64,000 nucleotides of DNA from Nesterenkonia populi (GTDB lineage Bacteria > Actinomycetota > Actinomycetes > Actinomycetales > Micrococcaceae), in NCBI RefSeq assembly GCF_007994735.1, contig NZ_VOIL01000001.1, forward strand, positions 1,922,001 through 1,986,000, read 5' to 3'. Numbering within the stretch: position 1 is the first letter of the stretch; each line of letters begins with the position of its first letter. The notes under the pieces are model-generated. The model was not told the DNA's origin. It did no database searches and saw only the letters and a program-made list of their open reading frames with translations. Positions 1-8,881 of the stretch are shown here, piece by piece. Position numbers and translations under genes: made by a program.

Positions 1-1
1 G

Positions 2-406
2 GCTGCTCGCGGGACGCGTGGCCTGGTCTTCCGCGGTCGCGACGGTCGCGACAAGGTCACGACCTCAGCCGAGACCGATATGTGGGAGGTCCGCGATGGT
101 GCCGTCAGCCATTCTGTGCTTTCGCCCGCGGACGTGGGACTGCGACGGGTCTCGCCCGATGCCCTGGCCGGGGGGACCGGCCAGCAGAACGCTGAGACGG
201 TGCGAGCCGTTCTCAGCGGCCAGGAGGGGCCGGTCCGCGACGCCGTGCTGCTCAACGCGGCGGCGGGGCTGACAGCGCTCGACGAGCAGGCGGAAGGTCC
301 CCTGGTGCACCGTATTCGAGGGAACATGGAGAGGGCGGAGACCTCCTTGGACACGGGGGCCGCCGCAGAAGCCCTGCAGCGCTGGGTGGACTTCAGCCGG
401 ACCTGA
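2..406 (+). CDS. trpD: anthranilate phosphoribosyltransferase, C-terminal part
   Basis: Transfers phosphoribosyl from PRPP to anthranilate, the second step of tryptophan synthesis, in the cytosol. Only the last ~134 codons are in the window; the frame is open to the left edge. The reading RGLVFRGRDGRDKVTTS followed by a WEVRDG block, a VSPADVGLRRVSP stretch and RDAVLLNAAAGL matches the C-terminal half of TrpD, where RDAVLLNAA is the most conserved block. It converges on def with a 15-bp gap. In actinobacteria trpD often lies near cytochrome oxidase genes, as here. Family identity is secure; the catalytic N-terminal PRPP loop lies outside the window. Confidence 0.9.
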   Translation, partial: AARGTRGLVFRGRDGRDKVTTSAETDMWEVRDGAVSHSVLSPADVGLRRVSPDALAGGTGQQNAETVRAVLSGQEGPVRDAVLLNAAAGLTALDEQAEGPLVHRIRGNMERAETSLDTGAAAEALQRWVDFSRT

Positions 407-421
407 CCCCGAGAGCAGGCA

Positions 422-1042
422 TCAGGCCCTGCTGCTCTCCTCGTATGCTTCTTCCTCGTTCTCGTCGTGGCCGAAGGGGTCTGGGTCCTGGCCCGGCAGC
501 CAGGAGTATCCCGGCTCGGTCCAGCCTTCCCTCTTCACGACTTTCTTCCAGCGCCTCGCCCAGCGGGGATTGAGCCGATTGACGTAGAGGTAGCCGTCCA
601 GGTGGTCATATTCGTGCTGAAGGATGCGCGCGAACCAGCCGCGAGCCTCGAAGCTGATCGGATTCCCCTCAGCGTCGAGGCCTTGGACCTCGACGTGGTC
701 GCTTCGTTTCAGCGGGTAGCTGTACCCGGGCGCTGAGAGGCATCCTTCCACCTCGTTCTCGGGATCTGGGGTCTCCTGGGAGATCTTCCCGATCAGGCGC
801 AGGTGGGGGTTGATGATGACGCCGCGCTGAGGAGCATCCCCCGTGTCGACCGGCGACTTCCAATTGAAGATTCTCAGACCGACGCCGACCTGGGGGGCAG
901 CGAGGCCGACCCCCCTGGAGGCGTCCAAGGTCTCATACATGTCCTGAATGAGCCGCCGGATCTCCTCATCGATGGTCTCGACCTCTACGGCCCGTCGGTG
1001 CAGAACGGGCTCGCCGTGGATGACGATAGGACGTACTGCCAT
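422..1042 (-). CDS. def: peptide deformylase
   Basis: Removes the formyl group from the N-terminal Met of nascent proteins. All three family motifs are visible: GVGLAAPQ (residues 44-51), EGCLS (99-103, metal ligand Cys101) and HEYDH (143-147, two His ligands and the catalytic Glu). At 206 aa it is slightly longer than usual because of an acidic C-terminal tail (DENEEEAYEESS). It starts 4 bp after the ctaF stop and may be co-transcribed with the oxidase operon. A GC-rich 8-bp hairpin (411-418 with 432-439) lies between def and trpD and may be a shared terminator, although it has no T run. Confidence 0.96.
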   Translation of the reverse strand: MAVRPIVIHGEPVLHRRAVEVETIDEEIRRLIQDMYETLDASRGVGLAAPQVGVGLRIFNWKSPVDTGDAPQRGVIINPHLRLIGKISQETPDPENEVEGCLSAPGYSYPLKRSDHVEVQGLDAEGNPISFEARGWFARILQHEYDHLDGYLYVNRLNPRWARRWKKVVKREGWTEPGYSWLPGQDPDPFGHDENEEEAYEESSRA

Positions 1043-1046
1043 CCTG

Positions 1047-1484
1047 TCAGTGGCGGTAGTGGCCGCGGTTGGACTCCATGACCCACCCGCTGACGAAGAA
1101 GAGAATGGGGATCAGGGAGAACAGGAAGACCCACCAGTCGACGGCGAAGCCGAAGAACATGAAGGCCAAGGCACCGCCGAGGCCGAGGGGCCACCAGCTC
1201 CACGGGGTGAAGTCGCCGTAGTTGCCCCTCATCTCATGGATCTCGCCGTCGGGGTTATCCGCATCCATGGCCTCAGCCCGGTGCTTGTCGGTGGAGCGCA
1301 GGTACCACCAGAGCATGAAGCCCAGGCCGGCAGTCAGCAGCAAGCAGATGAAGCCGACCCATTCGATCCCCAGCTGCTCCCCGGACTCAGCAGACTGCCA
1401 GTTCATGGTGAGGGCGCCGTAAATGATGGCGATGACCAGGGCAAAGACGCCGATTCCGCCGAAAAGAACAGTATTTGTCTTCAT
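1047..1484 (-). CDS. ctaF: cytochrome c oxidase subunit IV (actinobacterial type)
   Basis: Small integral subunit of the aa3-type oxidase found in actinobacteria. The 145-aa product shows about four hydrophobic segments (near residues 8-26, 41-61, 97-115 and 117-136), a charged loop (TDKHRAEAMDADNPDGEI) and the conserved YGDFTPWSWWPL stretch typical of CtaF. It follows ctaD with a 2-bp gap, so translation is probably coupled. It has no metal-binding motif, as expected for this subunit. Family assignment rests on that motif and on the operon context. Confidence 0.93.
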   Translation of the reverse strand: MKTNTVLFGGIGVFALVIAIIYGALTMNWQSAESGEQLGIEWVGFICLLLTAGLGFMLWWYLRSTDKHRAEAMDADNPDGEIHEMRGNYGDFTPWSWWPLGLGGALAFMFFGFAVDWWVFLFSLIPILFFVSGWVMESNRGHYRH

Positions 1485-1486
1485 GA

Positions 1487-3211
1487 TCAGATACCTGCCT
1501 TGTCCTTCTGGTCAGCCGGTCCGAACACCTTGCCTGCTGGTGTGTCCAGGCTGTGCCGGTCGGAGAGCTCCGGGTGGTGGAGGTCCAGCGCGGGGCGCTC
1601 GGACCGAATGCGCGGCAGGGAGTAGAAGTTGTGCCGCGGCGGGGGGCAGCTGGTGGCCCACTCGAGGGAGCCGCCGAAGCCCCACGGGTCGTCCACGAGA
1701 ACCTTCTTGCCTTTGCGAGCGGTAATCCAGACGTTCCAGAAGAACGGAATGAGGGAGGCGCCGAGCAGCATGGAGAACACGGTGGAGAACTGGTTCATGC
1801 CGGTGAAGCCATCTTCGATCATGTAGTCCGCATAGCGGCGAGGCATGCCCATCACGCCCAGCCAGTGCTGAACCATGAAGGTGCCGTGGAAACCGATGAA
1901 CAGCATCCAGAAGCTGATCTTGCCGAGACGCTCGTTGAGCATTTTGCCCGTCCACTTGGGCCACCAGAAGTGGAAGCCCGCCATCATCGCAAACACCACG
2001 GTGCCGAAGACCACGTAATGGAAGTGGGCCACCACGAAGTAGGTGTCGGAGAGGTGGAAGTCCAGCGGCGGGGACGCCAGAATGACGCCGGTCAGACCGC
2101 CGAAGAGGAAGGTGACGAGGAAGCCGAGGCTCCACAGCATGGGCGTCTCAAAGGTGATCGACCCTCGCCACATCGTTCCGATCCAGTTGAAGAATTTCAC
2201 CCCGGTCGGAACGGCGATGAGCATGGTCATCAGTGCGAAGAAGGGCAGCATCACTGCGCCGGTGACGTACATATGGTGCGCCCACACGGTCACAGAGAGG
2301 GCTGCGATCGCAATGGTCGCGTAGACCAGGCCCTTGTACCCGAAGATCGGCTTGCGGCTGAAGACCGGGAGAATCTCGGAGACGATGCCGAAGAAGGGCA
2401 GGGCGATGATGTAGACCTCGGGGTGGCCGAAGAACCAGAAGAGGTGCTGCCAGAGAATCGCGCCTCCGGACTCCGGGTCGAAGATGTGGCCGCCGAGGCG
2501 CCGGTCCATGGCCAGGCCGAACAGGGCCGCTGCAAGCGGCGGGAAGGCCATCAGCACAAGGATGGAGGTGATGAGGGCGTTCCAGGTGAAGATCGGCATG
2601 CGCCACATGGTCATGCCCGGGGCACGCATACAGATGATGGTGGTGATGAAGTTGACCGCACCGCCGATGGTGCCGAAGCCCGTCAGTGCTAGGCCGAGCA
2701 CCCATAGATCTCCGCCGAGGCCCGGCGAATACGTCGTGTCAGACAGCGGCGCGTAGGCGAACCATCCGAAGGAGGCCGCGCCCTGCGGGGTCAGGAATCC
2801 CGCCAGAGCCACCAGGGAGCCGAACAGGAACAGCCAGTAGGCCAGCGCATTCAGGCGCGGAAAGGCGACATCCGGCGAACCGATCTGCAGCGGCACCATG
2901 ACGTTCGCGAAGCCGGCGAACAGAGGCGTTGCGAACATCAGCAGCATCACCGTGCCGTGCATGGTGAAGAGCTGGTTGTACTGCTCGCGGGTCTGCAGGA
3001 ACTGCATGCCGGGCTCGAAGAGCTCAGCACGGATGACGAGGGCCATTACGCCGCCGATGCAGAAGAAGGCGAACGACGTGATCAGGTACAAATAGCCGAT
3101 GGTCTTATGGTCGGTGGTGGTCAGCCAGTCGACCACAATCTTCCCCTTGGAGGCGGGGACTGCGCGGGTGGCGTCCCGCGAATCGTCAGCGGAGTACTCC
3201 ATTGTCGTCAT
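1487..3211 (-). CDS. ctaD: cytochrome c oxidase subunit I
   Basis: Catalytic subunit of the aa3 terminal oxidase in the plasma membrane; it reduces O2 to water and pumps protons. The 574-aa protein carries the expected ligands: H85 (MHGTVM, heme a), H263 and Y267 in GHPEVY (CuB and the cross-linked Tyr), H312/H313 (CuB) and H396/H398 in HFHYV (heme a3 and heme a). About 12 transmembrane helices are evident. ATG 3211 lies 2 bp after the ctaC stop. The order ctaC-ctaD-ctaF suggests one operon controlled by the dyads upstream of ctaC. Confidence 0.98.
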   Translation of the reverse strand: MTTMEYSADDSRDATRAVPASKGKIVVDWLTTTDHKTIGYLYLITSFAFFCIGGVMALVIRAELFEPGMQFLQTREQYNQLFTMHGTVMLLMFATPLFAGFANVMVPLQIGSPDVAFPRLNALAYWLFLFGSLVALAGFLTPQGAASFGWFAYAPLSDTTYSPGLGGDLWVLGLALTGFGTIGGAVNFITTIICMRAPGMTMWRMPIFTWNALITSILVLMAFPPLAAALFGLAMDRRLGGHIFDPESGGAILWQHLFWFFGHPEVYIIALPFFGIVSEILPVFSRKPIFGYKGLVYATIAIAALSVTVWAHHMYVTGAVMLPFFALMTMLIAVPTGVKFFNWIGTMWRGSITFETPMLWSLGFLVTFLFGGLTGVILASPPLDFHLSDTYFVVAHFHYVVFGTVVFAMMAGFHFWWPKWTGKMLNERLGKISFWMLFIGFHGTFMVQHWLGVMGMPRRYADYMIEDGFTGMNQFSTVFSMLLGASLIPFFWNVWITARKGKKVLVDDPWGFGGSLEWATSCPPPRHNFYSLPRIRSERPALDLHHPELSDRHSLDTPAGKVFGPADQKDKAGI

Positions 3212-3213
3212 GG

Positions 3214-4122
3214 TCAGTCGTCCCCTCCGGTGATGGTTGCCTGATCGTGCAGGTTGGGGTTGCGGTCATAGGTGTCGTCGAGGTGCCCCTCCTCGAGAGT
3301 CTCGAGATGCTCGACGAACTCGTCCTCCTCGACCACCTCCACGTTGAACAGCATGTTCGAGTGGTATTCGCCGCAGAGCTCGGCGCACTTGCCGTGGAAG
3401 GTGCCGGTCTCCTGCGGGGTCAGATACATGTAGGAGGTCCGGCCGGGAATCATGTCGCGCTTCTGGAGGAACGCGGGGACCCAGAAGGAGTGGATGACGT
3501 CGCGGGAGGTCAGCTCGAACTCCACGGAGTGGTCCACCGGCAGGTAGAGGGTCGGAAGGGTGTCCACGACCTCCTCGCGGGGAGAGCCGTCCTCGTAGGT
3601 CAGGTCGCCCTGGACGCCGGCGTAGTGCACCTCGTACTCCTCGCCATCCTCGGAGGTGTAGGTGTAGTTGAAGTCCCAAGCCCACTGCTTGCCGACAACA
3701 TTCACCTGGACTTCCGGGTCGACGTAGGGCTCGTCCACCTCTCGCTGGGCCTGATCGGTGTAGTAGAAGAACACGGCGACCATCACGATGGGGAGCACGG
3801 TGTACATGATCTCCAGCGGCACGTTGTAGGCCAGCTGACGAGGATAGCCGGTCTCCCCCTTGCGCCGTCGGTAGGCAACGATGCACCACAGCATCAGGCC
3901 CCAGGTCAGCAGGCCGACCAGGAGAGCGGCGATCCAGGAGTTGACCCAGAGGTCAGTCAGGACTGCGGTGTTCGACGTGGTCTCTCGGTCGCCGGGCAGC
4001 CAGCCGCGGCTCGCGGGGTGATCATCATCACAGGCAGTGAGAACCGTCAGGGCGATGCCGGCCAGTGCGGCACCCTTCACGGTGTTCAAGCCTCGGCTGC
4101 CGGTTCGTGTCTGCGAACTCAA
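3214..4122 (-). CDS. ctaC: cytochrome c oxidase subunit II (CuA lipoprotein)
   Basis: Accepts electrons from cytochrome c through the binuclear CuA centre and passes them to subunit I. The CuA motif [14 protein letters not shown] is intact, with an upstream His near IHSFWVPAF. The N-terminus has a lipobox (LTAC), then two membrane helices and a periplasmic-facing cupredoxin domain. The frame is open from a TTG at 4146, but I prefer the TTG at 4122 because AGGAAAGG lies 7 nt before it; the product is then 302 aa. It is the first gene of the oxidase operon, with a 17-bp dyad about 80 bp upstream. Confidence 0.95.
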   Translation of the reverse strand: MSSQTRTGSRGLNTVKGAALAGIALTVLTACDDDHPASRGWLPGDRETTSNTAVLTDLWVNSWIAALLVGLLTWGLMLWCIVAYRRRKGETGYPRQLAYNVPLEIMYTVLPIVMVAVFFYYTDQAQREVDEPYVDPEVQVNVVGKQWAWDFNYTYTSEDGEEYEVHYAGVQGDLTYEDGSPREEVVDTLPTLYLPVDHSVEFELTSRDVIHSFWVPAFLQKRDMIPGRTSYMYLTPQETGTFHGKCAELCGEYHSNMLFNVEVVEEDEFVEHLETLEEGHLDDTYDRNPNLHDQATITGGDD

Positions 4123-4199
4123 AGACGGCCCTTTCCTCTTATGCAAGCGAGCGAGTGATCCGCGCGCTGAACCTTGGGTGAAAACGCTGAGGTCAAGAC

Positions 4200-4216
4200 T
4201 ACTACGTCATGTAGAA
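4200..4216. promoter_or_regulatory. operator-like 17-bp dyad upstream of ctaC
   Basis: TACTACGTCATGTAGAA, a dyad of 6-bp half sites spaced by 5 nt. It directly abuts a candidate -35 (TTGACC on the - strand, 4191-4196) for ctaC. The same dyad recurs at 4298-4314 and 13412-13428. Half sites ending TAC/GTA resemble BlaI/MecI/CopY-type operators; the regulator itself is not in the window. Confidence 0.6.
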
Positions 4217-4257
4217 GCGCGCCTGCTCTGACACCGCCTGTCACAGCCGGATATGAA

Positions 4258-4291
4258 GAAGGCCCGCACACCACGGGGTGTGCGGGCCTTC
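4258..4291 (-). terminator. hairpin terminator after erpA
   Basis: A perfect 15-bp stem (4258-4272 with 4277-4291) with a 4-nt loop, placed just after the erpA stop on the - strand. The following T run is weak (TTCTTCATAT). It separates erpA from the ctaC promoter region. Confidence 0.75.
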
Positions 4292-4297
4292 GAGAGT

Positions 4298-4314
4298 TTC
4301 TACATGACGTAGAA
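4298..4314. promoter_or_regulatory. second operator-like dyad between erpA and ctaC
   Basis: TTCTACATGACGTAGAA. Its core CTACATGACGTAG is the exact reverse complement of the core at 4202-4214. It lies between the erpA stop and the terminator hairpin, so the two dyads flank the hairpin about 98 bp apart. Confidence 0.5.
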
Positions 4315-4331
4315 GTTACGCGATGCGGACC

Positions 4332-4727
4332 TCAGTGGAACGAGTCGCCGCAGGCGCAGGAGCCTCCTGCGTTGGGGTTGTCGATGGTGAAGCCCTGCTT
4401 GGAGATGGAGTCTTCGAAATCGATCTTGGCGCCTTCAAGGTAGGGCACGCTCATCTTGTCGACCACCACCTCGACGCCGTCGAAGCTGCGCAGAGCGTCG
4501 CCGTCGAGGACTCGCTCATCGAAGTAGAGCTGGTAGATCAGACCGCTGCACCCGCCGGGCTGAACCGCCACACGCAGGCGCAGGTCCTCACGGCCTTCCT
4601 GCTGCAGCAGGGATGAGACCTTCTCGCTGGCGGTCTCGGACAGCTCGACCTGGTGGGTCTTGGAGCCTTCGACCTCTTTGCCGCGGACCTCAGTGGTCTC
4701 CGGGGCGTCCTGTGTGGGAGTGCTCAT
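4332..4727 (-). CDS. erpA: A-type iron-sulfur cluster carrier/insertion protein
   Basis: Carries and delivers Fe-S clusters to apo-proteins in the cytosol (HesB/IscA/ErpA family). The three conserved cysteines are present: C60 in PGGCSG and C124/C126 in the C-terminal SCACGDSF. The 131-aa length includes an N-terminal extension of about 25 aa, common in actinobacterial members. The start has a good upstream GGAAGGG. It stands alone with its own terminator next to the oxidase operon, as in other actinobacteria. The exact subtype (ErpA versus IscA/SufA) cannot be fixed from sequence alone. Confidence 0.93.
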   Translation of the reverse strand: MSTPTQDAPETTEVRGKEVEGSKTHQVELSETASEKVSSLLQQEGREDLRLRVAVQPGGCSGLIYQLYFDERVLDGDALRSFDGVEVVVDKMSVPYLEGAKIDFEDSISKQGFTIDNPNAGGSCACGDSFH

Positions 4728-4844
4728 TCTGGTTATCCCTTCCCGACGGGCGTTCGCTTCTGGTGTTGGTCAGATGGTGCCGTCATGTTCACAGTACCAA
4801 CGTGAGCGCCCCCGGCGGCATTCCCGCCCGAGGACGAATTCGGC

Positions 4845-5474
4845 TCAGCTGGGAAATTCTCCGCGGGCGTTCATCGGCTTGGGCAGGCGCAGGCGGCGCA
4901 GCTGCATGCCCCGCATCGCGGCGTAGAAGCCCAGGCCGCGCTCCATGTTCTCCGCGCCGAACTTCTGCGCGACCAGCTTCTTGGAGCGGCGGGAGACCCA
5001 GAAGGCCTCCACGATTACGGCCAGGATGAGGCCGTAGAGCGCCAGTCCTAGGCTGGCCATGATCTGATCGCCCATGAGCAGGGAGACGAAGAGGAAGACC
5101 ACCATAAGGACCAGCAGCCACTCGCCGATGCCGTAGCGGGCGTCGACGAACTCACGCACGAACCGCTTCTGCGGGCCGCGGTCCCGGACCGGCATGTGGC
5201 GCTCGTCGCCGGTCTCCATGGCACGGCGAGTCTTGGCCCGCTCCTCCGCGAGGGCCTGGCGCTGCGCGCGGCGAGCGGCCTTGCGGTCCGCCTGCACCAG
5301 CGGCTGACGGCGAGCCGCCACCTGGTCCCTGCGCCTGGGGGTGGGCGTCCCCTTCTTCTCGGGAAACTTCTGAGCTCGGGTCTCAGCGGCCGCGGCATCG
5401 TCGCCGGCCGCGGAATGGGCCTGGGCCTCATCCTCGAGGAGCTCGTTCTGGGTCTTCTTCTTGCTGAACAGCAC
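4845..5474 (-). CDS. DUF3043 family membrane protein
   Basis: Function unknown. The 209-aa product starts MLFSKKK and has a long charged N-terminal region rich in Arg, Lys, Ala and Glu (residues 1-115), two adjacent transmembrane helices (about 118-135 and 138-160) and a short basic C-terminal tail. This matches the actinobacterial DUF3043 family. It starts 4 bp after the pyrD stop, so it is likely co-transcribed with pyrD. The motif QKRFVREFVDARYGIGEW just before the first helix is the most family-like block. Confidence 0.88.
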   Translation of the reverse strand: MLFSKKKTQNELLEDEAQAHSAAGDDAAAAETRAQKFPEKKGTPTPRRRDQVAARRQPLVQADRKAARRAQRQALAEERAKTRRAMETGDERHMPVRDRGPQKRFVREFVDARYGIGEWLLVLMVVFLFVSLLMGDQIMASLGLALYGLILAVIVEAFWVSRRSKKLVAQKFGAENMERGLGFYAAMRGMQLRRLRLPKPMNARGEFPS

Positions 5475-5478
5475 CGGC

Positions 5479-6561
5479 TCAGTCTACGGCACGCACCGCC
5501 AGGGCGCGGTTGATGCGCCGCACCCACAGAGGACCCTCGTAGACGAAGGCGGTGTAGCCCTGCACCAGGTCTGCTCCGTGCTCCAGCCGCCGGGCTACAT
5601 CGTCGCCGGTCGCCGCTCCCCCCACCGAGATGATCGCAGCGGCCTTCGGCAGGCTTCGACGCAGGCGTGCCAGCACCTCCAGGCTGCGCTCAGCCAGCAC
5701 CGGCCCGGAGAGCCCCCCGGCGCCGATCCTCTCCACCTCTGCGGGCGGGGTGCGCAGGCCCTGACGGGAGATGGTGGTGTTGGTGGCGATGACGCCGTCC
5801 AAGCTCAGCTCTGAGACCAGCCCGGCGACGGCGTCGACGTCCTCATCGTCCAGATCCGGCGCGATCTTCACCAGCAGCGGCACGTGCTGCTCGCTGACGG
5901 CGTCGGCCTGCTCCCGCACCGCCATGAGCAGCGGCCGCAGCGCTTCGATGCTCTGCAGCTGGCGCAGACCCGGGGTGTTGGGCGAGGAGACGTTGACCAC
6001 CAGGTAGTCAGCGACCGGCGCGAGCGCCTTGGTCGAGACCAGGTAGTCCTCCACCGCTCCCTCGAGCGGGACAGCTTTGGTCTTGCCGAGATTCACCCCG
6101 ATCACCGGTACGTGCCGGCCGGCGCTCCGCAGCCGCTCCACGTGCCGCCTGGTCGCCTCGAGCCGCTCGCGGACCTCGTGAGCGCCGTCGTTGTTGAAGC
6201 CCATGCGGTTGATCAGCGCACGGTCCTGCACGAGCCGGAAGAGCCGGGGGCGCGGGCTGCCGGGCTGGGCCTGGCCCGTGACCGTGCCCACTTCGATGTG
6301 GCCGAAGCCCAGGGATGCCAGCGGCAGCACCGCCGTCGCACCCTTGTCGAATCCGGCTGCGAGCCCGAAGGGCGACGGGAAGAGCACTCCGAGAGCCTCA
6401 GTCTCCAGTTGAGGGTGAGGTCTGCTGAGCCGCTCCAGCACGCGGCCCGCCCCCAGACGGTGGGCTGCGCGCAGCCCCCTCACCACCAGCCGATGCGCGC
6501 CCTCCGGGTCCATGCGGGAAAGCACAGTGCGGAAGGCGAGGCGGTAGAGCAGTGCAGGCAT
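5479..6561 (-). CDS. pyrD: dihydroorotate dehydrogenase (quinone), class 2
   Basis: Oxidises dihydroorotate to orotate in pyrimidine synthesis, passing electrons to membrane quinone through FMN. At 360 aa with an N-terminal amphipathic segment ([22 protein letters not shown]) it fits the membrane-associated class 2. Visible motifs are [11 protein letters not shown] (65-75), [10 protein letters not shown] (117-126), [11 protein letters not shown] (190-200, base Ser about 193), LVKIAPDL and GVIATNTT, with the FMN phosphate loop near [16 protein letters not shown] hexamer ends 7 nt upstream of the ATG with no ribosome binding site, so the message is probably leaderless. Confidence 0.97.
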   Translation of the reverse strand: MPALLYRLAFRTVLSRMDPEGAHRLVVRGLRAAHRLGAGRVLERLSRPHPQLETEALGVLFPSPFGLAAGFDKGATAVLPLASLGFGHIEVGTVTGQAQPGSPRPRLFRLVQDRALINRMGFNNDGAHEVRERLEATRRHVERLRSAGRHVPVIGVNLGKTKAVPLEGAVEDYLVSTKALAPVADYLVVNVSSPNTPGLRQLQSIEALRPLLMAVREQADAVSEQHVPLLVKIAPDLDDEDVDAVAGLVSELSLDGVIATNTTISRQGLRTPPAEVERIGAGGLSGPVLAERSLEVLARLRRSLPKAAAIISVGGAATGDDVARRLEHGADLVQGYTAFVYEGPLWVRRINRALAVRAVD

Positions 6562-6568
6562 GGGGCCG

Positions 6569-6574
6569 ATCCTA
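6569..6574 (-). promoter_or_regulatory. -10 element of pyrD (leaderless)
   Basis: TAGGAT on the - strand, 7 nt before the pyrD ATG, with no Shine-Dalgarno sequence between. No clear -35. Confidence 0.5.
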
Positions 6575-6614
6575 TCCGCCCGTCACGGTTCAGGATCTCC
6601 CCAGAGTACTTTCC

Positions 6615-6620
6615 TACGGT
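6615..6620 (+). promoter_or_regulatory. -10 element of the hydrolase gene (leaderless)
   Basis: TACGGT, 7 nt before ATG 6628, with no ribosome binding site. Divergent from the pyrD promoter in a 66-bp intergenic space. Confidence 0.45.
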
Positions 6621-6627
6621 GGCGCAT

Positions 6628-7719
6628 ATGTCATCCGAGGTCTCAGCTGACACCCCTGCCTTCTACCCTGTTCCTGGGGAGCATGCCACCGGCGGTGAGC
6701 TCGCCGAGCACGTGGCCGCAGACCTGCTCGAGGACTCTGCCGCCGGGGAGTGGGTCGACGACGTGCTGCCGGGCTGCTCGCGGCAGACCATCCCGCTCGA
6801 CGACGACTCCGAAGGGGGAGTGTGCGCCACGCTCGTCCGGCTCGATCAGAAGCCTCAGGCTGACCCCGCAGCCGTGCCCGAAGCGCCGGTGCTGCAGATC
6901 CACGGCTGGACGGACTACTTCTACAACCTACCGATGGCGCACCGGTGGGCTGAATCCGGGCACAGGTTCTACGCACTGGAGCTTCGCAAGTACGGCCGCA
7001 GCCTGCGCGCCCACCAGACGCCGGGCTTCATTGAGGACCTGCGGGAGTACGACGAGGAGATCAGCGCCGCCCTGAAGATCCTCCGTGAGGAGAACCCCGA
7101 AGCGCCGGCGCCCATCATCCACGCTCATTCCACCGGCGGCCTGGTGGCTGCTCTCTGGGCTCAACGCCATCCGGGACGGGCGGGCGCGCTGGTGCTCAAC
7201 TCACCCTGGCTGGAAGTCCCCGGCGATGTGCCGGCCCGTGCGGCGGTGGACGGCCTGGTCTCACCCCTGAGCCATGTGAAGCCCACGGCCACGGTGAAGG
7301 TTCCTCGCCTGGAGAACTATTGGGAGTCCCTGAGCGCCGAAGCGTACGGCGAGTGGCAGCTTCACCCGGTATGGCGGCCCCGGAAGTCGTTCCCCATGAC
7401 AGTCGGCTGGCTGCGGGCGGTGACGAGCGGCCACAAGCAGGTCTACGAGGGGCTCGGCCTGGACCTTCCGGTGCTGGTGCTGCTCTCAAGCGGCACGGTC
7501 TACCGGCGCCAGTGGACCAAGGAGTATCAGGAGAACGACGGGGTGCTCGACGTGGAGCTGCTGGCGCGCAGGGCGGTGCGGCTGGGCAGCCAGGTGACGG
7601 TGGTGCGGGTGCCCAAGGCGATGCATGACGTGTTCGCCTCGGCGGAGCCGGTCCGCTCCCACGCGTTCGCGCAGGCCCAGCGCTGGCTGAGCGCGTATGC
7701 GCCGAAGAAGTATTCATAA
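6628..7719 (+). CDS. alpha/beta hydrolase (serine hydrolase)
   Basis: A 363-aa alpha/beta-fold hydrolase, probably an esterase or lysophospholipase-like enzyme; the substrate is unknown. The oxyanion HG lies at residues 92-93 (LQIHGW), the nucleophile is S168 in HAHSTGG and the catalytic His is in AMHDVF near the C-terminus. The open frame extends upstream to 5884, but that part is antisense to pyrD. ATG 6628 is chosen because TACGGT lies 7 nt before it and the divergent pyrD start is at 6561. No signal peptide is seen, so it is probably cytosolic. It is followed by the decayed accessory patch. Confidence 0.9.
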   Translation: MSSEVSADTPAFYPVPGEHATGGELAEHVAADLLEDSAAGEWVDDVLPGCSRQTIPLDDDSEGGVCATLVRLDQKPQADPAAVPEAPVLQIHGWTDYFYNLPMAHRWAESGHRFYALELRKYGRSLRAHQTPGFIEDLREYDEEISAALKILREENPEAPAPIIHAHSTGGLVAALWAQRHPGRAGALVLNSPWLEVPGDVPARAAVDGLVSPLSHVKPTATVKVPRLENYWESLSAEAYGEWQLHPVWRPRKSFPMTVGWLRAVTSGHKQVYEGLGLDLPVLVLLSSGTVYRRQWTKEYQENDGVLDVELLARRAVRLGSQVTVVRVPKAMHDVFASAEPVRSHAFAQAQRWLSAYAPKKYS

Positions 7720-8032
7720 AACACTCCCCCTCTGCGCTTAGAAGGCCCAACCACAAGGATCAGAGAGTGGGGTCGGCATGGCGGTGGGCGGTCACGGGGA
7801 GAAGCCCTGACCAGCCGCAGATGCCGAGGTTCCTACAGCAGGCCATCTAAAGACACTTCGACAGTGCCCCGCTCTGTATTTTCTGTGGCCCTCTCACCCT
7901 CCGCGGTTTCACCCGCTCGATTCCGTGGCCGGAAGGTCACGGGTAAGCCTGTCCGTGGCGCTCGCGTGGATCTGTCATAGCCGCTTTTGCTCTCTAGACA
8001 GTCTTGAAGTCAACCGAACCTTCGGCAGACCC
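7720..8032. other. 313-bp non-coding stretch left of an IS110 remnant
   Basis: No credible gene. It holds an 8-bp hairpin with a GGAA loop (7923-7930 with 7935-7942, one G-U pair). The right part (about 7860-8032) directly precedes the IS110-family transposase remnant; in IS110-family elements this non-coding side can encode the bridge RNA. No element end or target duplication could be defined by eye. Confidence 0.4.
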
Positions 8033-8830
8033 GATGTCGGCAAGACGAGCATCACGCCACCGCACTGACCACCAGCGGTGACAAGACCTACGACAAGCCC
8101 CCTGCCCAACGACGAAACCAAACCCCGAGACCTACTGAGCGAGCTGACTGCCGAGCACGGCCCGGCCTTGGTACTAGTCGATCAGCCCGCAGCCATCGGG
8201 GCCCTACCTGTCACTATCGCCCAGAGCATGGAGCAGGTTGAAGTCGCCTACTTGCCGGGACTGACCATGCGCAGAATGGCTAACCTGCACGCCGGCTCAG
8301 CCAAGACCGTTGCCCGGGACGCGTTCATCATTGCTGAAACCGCCCGAACCATGCCCACCGCGCTGCGGCAGATCGCAACCTCGGACGAGCAGATAGCTGA
8401 GCTGGCAGTGGTGACCGGCTTCGATGATGACTTCCTGGCCCAGACCACCGCCGCCCGGAGCCGGCTGCGCGGGCTGCTGACCCAGATCCACCCCGGCCTG
8501 GAACGGGTCATCGGGCCACGTCTGCACCATTACGGGGTCCTAGATGTTTGAGCAGGTGGCCTACTCCGCAGCGGATCAAAGACGCCGGCCGAGGTCATGT
8601 GCGCAATCGGAGCAAGAAACACAACCCACGGTGGCAGACCCACTCACTGAGGAGATCTTCACCGCTCTGGACGCCCAGGCAGTGGTGGTGCCCGGCACTG
8701 ACGATCGTGCCGTTCATCGCCGGGGAGCTGAAGGACCTATACTCACAGCGTCAGCAGGTTCATAGCCAGGTCGATGCCCCCGGAAGCGGAGTCAGGACCG
8801 CCGTACCAAGACCCAGAGGCCCTCAGAGGC
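8033..8830 (+). pseudogene. IS110-family transposase remnant
   Basis: A broken DEDD-type transposase/recombinase of the IS110 family. Pieces appear in different frames: DVGKT then HHATALTTSGDKTYDK (8033-8100), LPNDETKPRDLLSELT through ARDAFIIAETARTMP and LRGLLTQIHPGLERVIGPRLHHYGVLDV (8103-8551), LSRWPTPQRIKDAGRG (about 8550-8640), LTEEIFTALDAQAVVVPGT (8643-8702) and ELKDLYSQRQQVHSQVDA (about 8727-8780). At least four frameshifts separate them, including an extra base in the C run near 8100. Little recognisable sequence remains of the C-terminal region with the catalytic Ser. The element is therefore inactive; its right end is lost or unrecognisable. Confidence 0.85.
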
Positions 8831-8881
8831 GGCATCGGGCATGCCCCAGCTGCTTGACGAAAACCATAGAGGCCGCACCAA

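Noticed and set aside
948..1625. 225-codon open frame over def/ctaF/ctaD
   Set aside because: Crosses three real genes antisense; composition is that of a shadow frame.
1553..2692. 379-codon open frame antisense to ctaD
   Set aside because: Low-complexity, charged, His/Glu-rich translation with no domain; ctaD on the other strand has all metal ligands. High-GC genes commonly leave long open antisense frames.
4123..4146. TTG 4146 as ctaC start
   Set aside because: No ribosome binding site; TTG 4122 has AGGAAAGG at good spacing.
5884..6627. N-terminal extension of the hydrolase frame
   Set aside because: Entirely antisense to pyrD and without family similarity; the hydrolase start at 6628 has a leaderless promoter signal.
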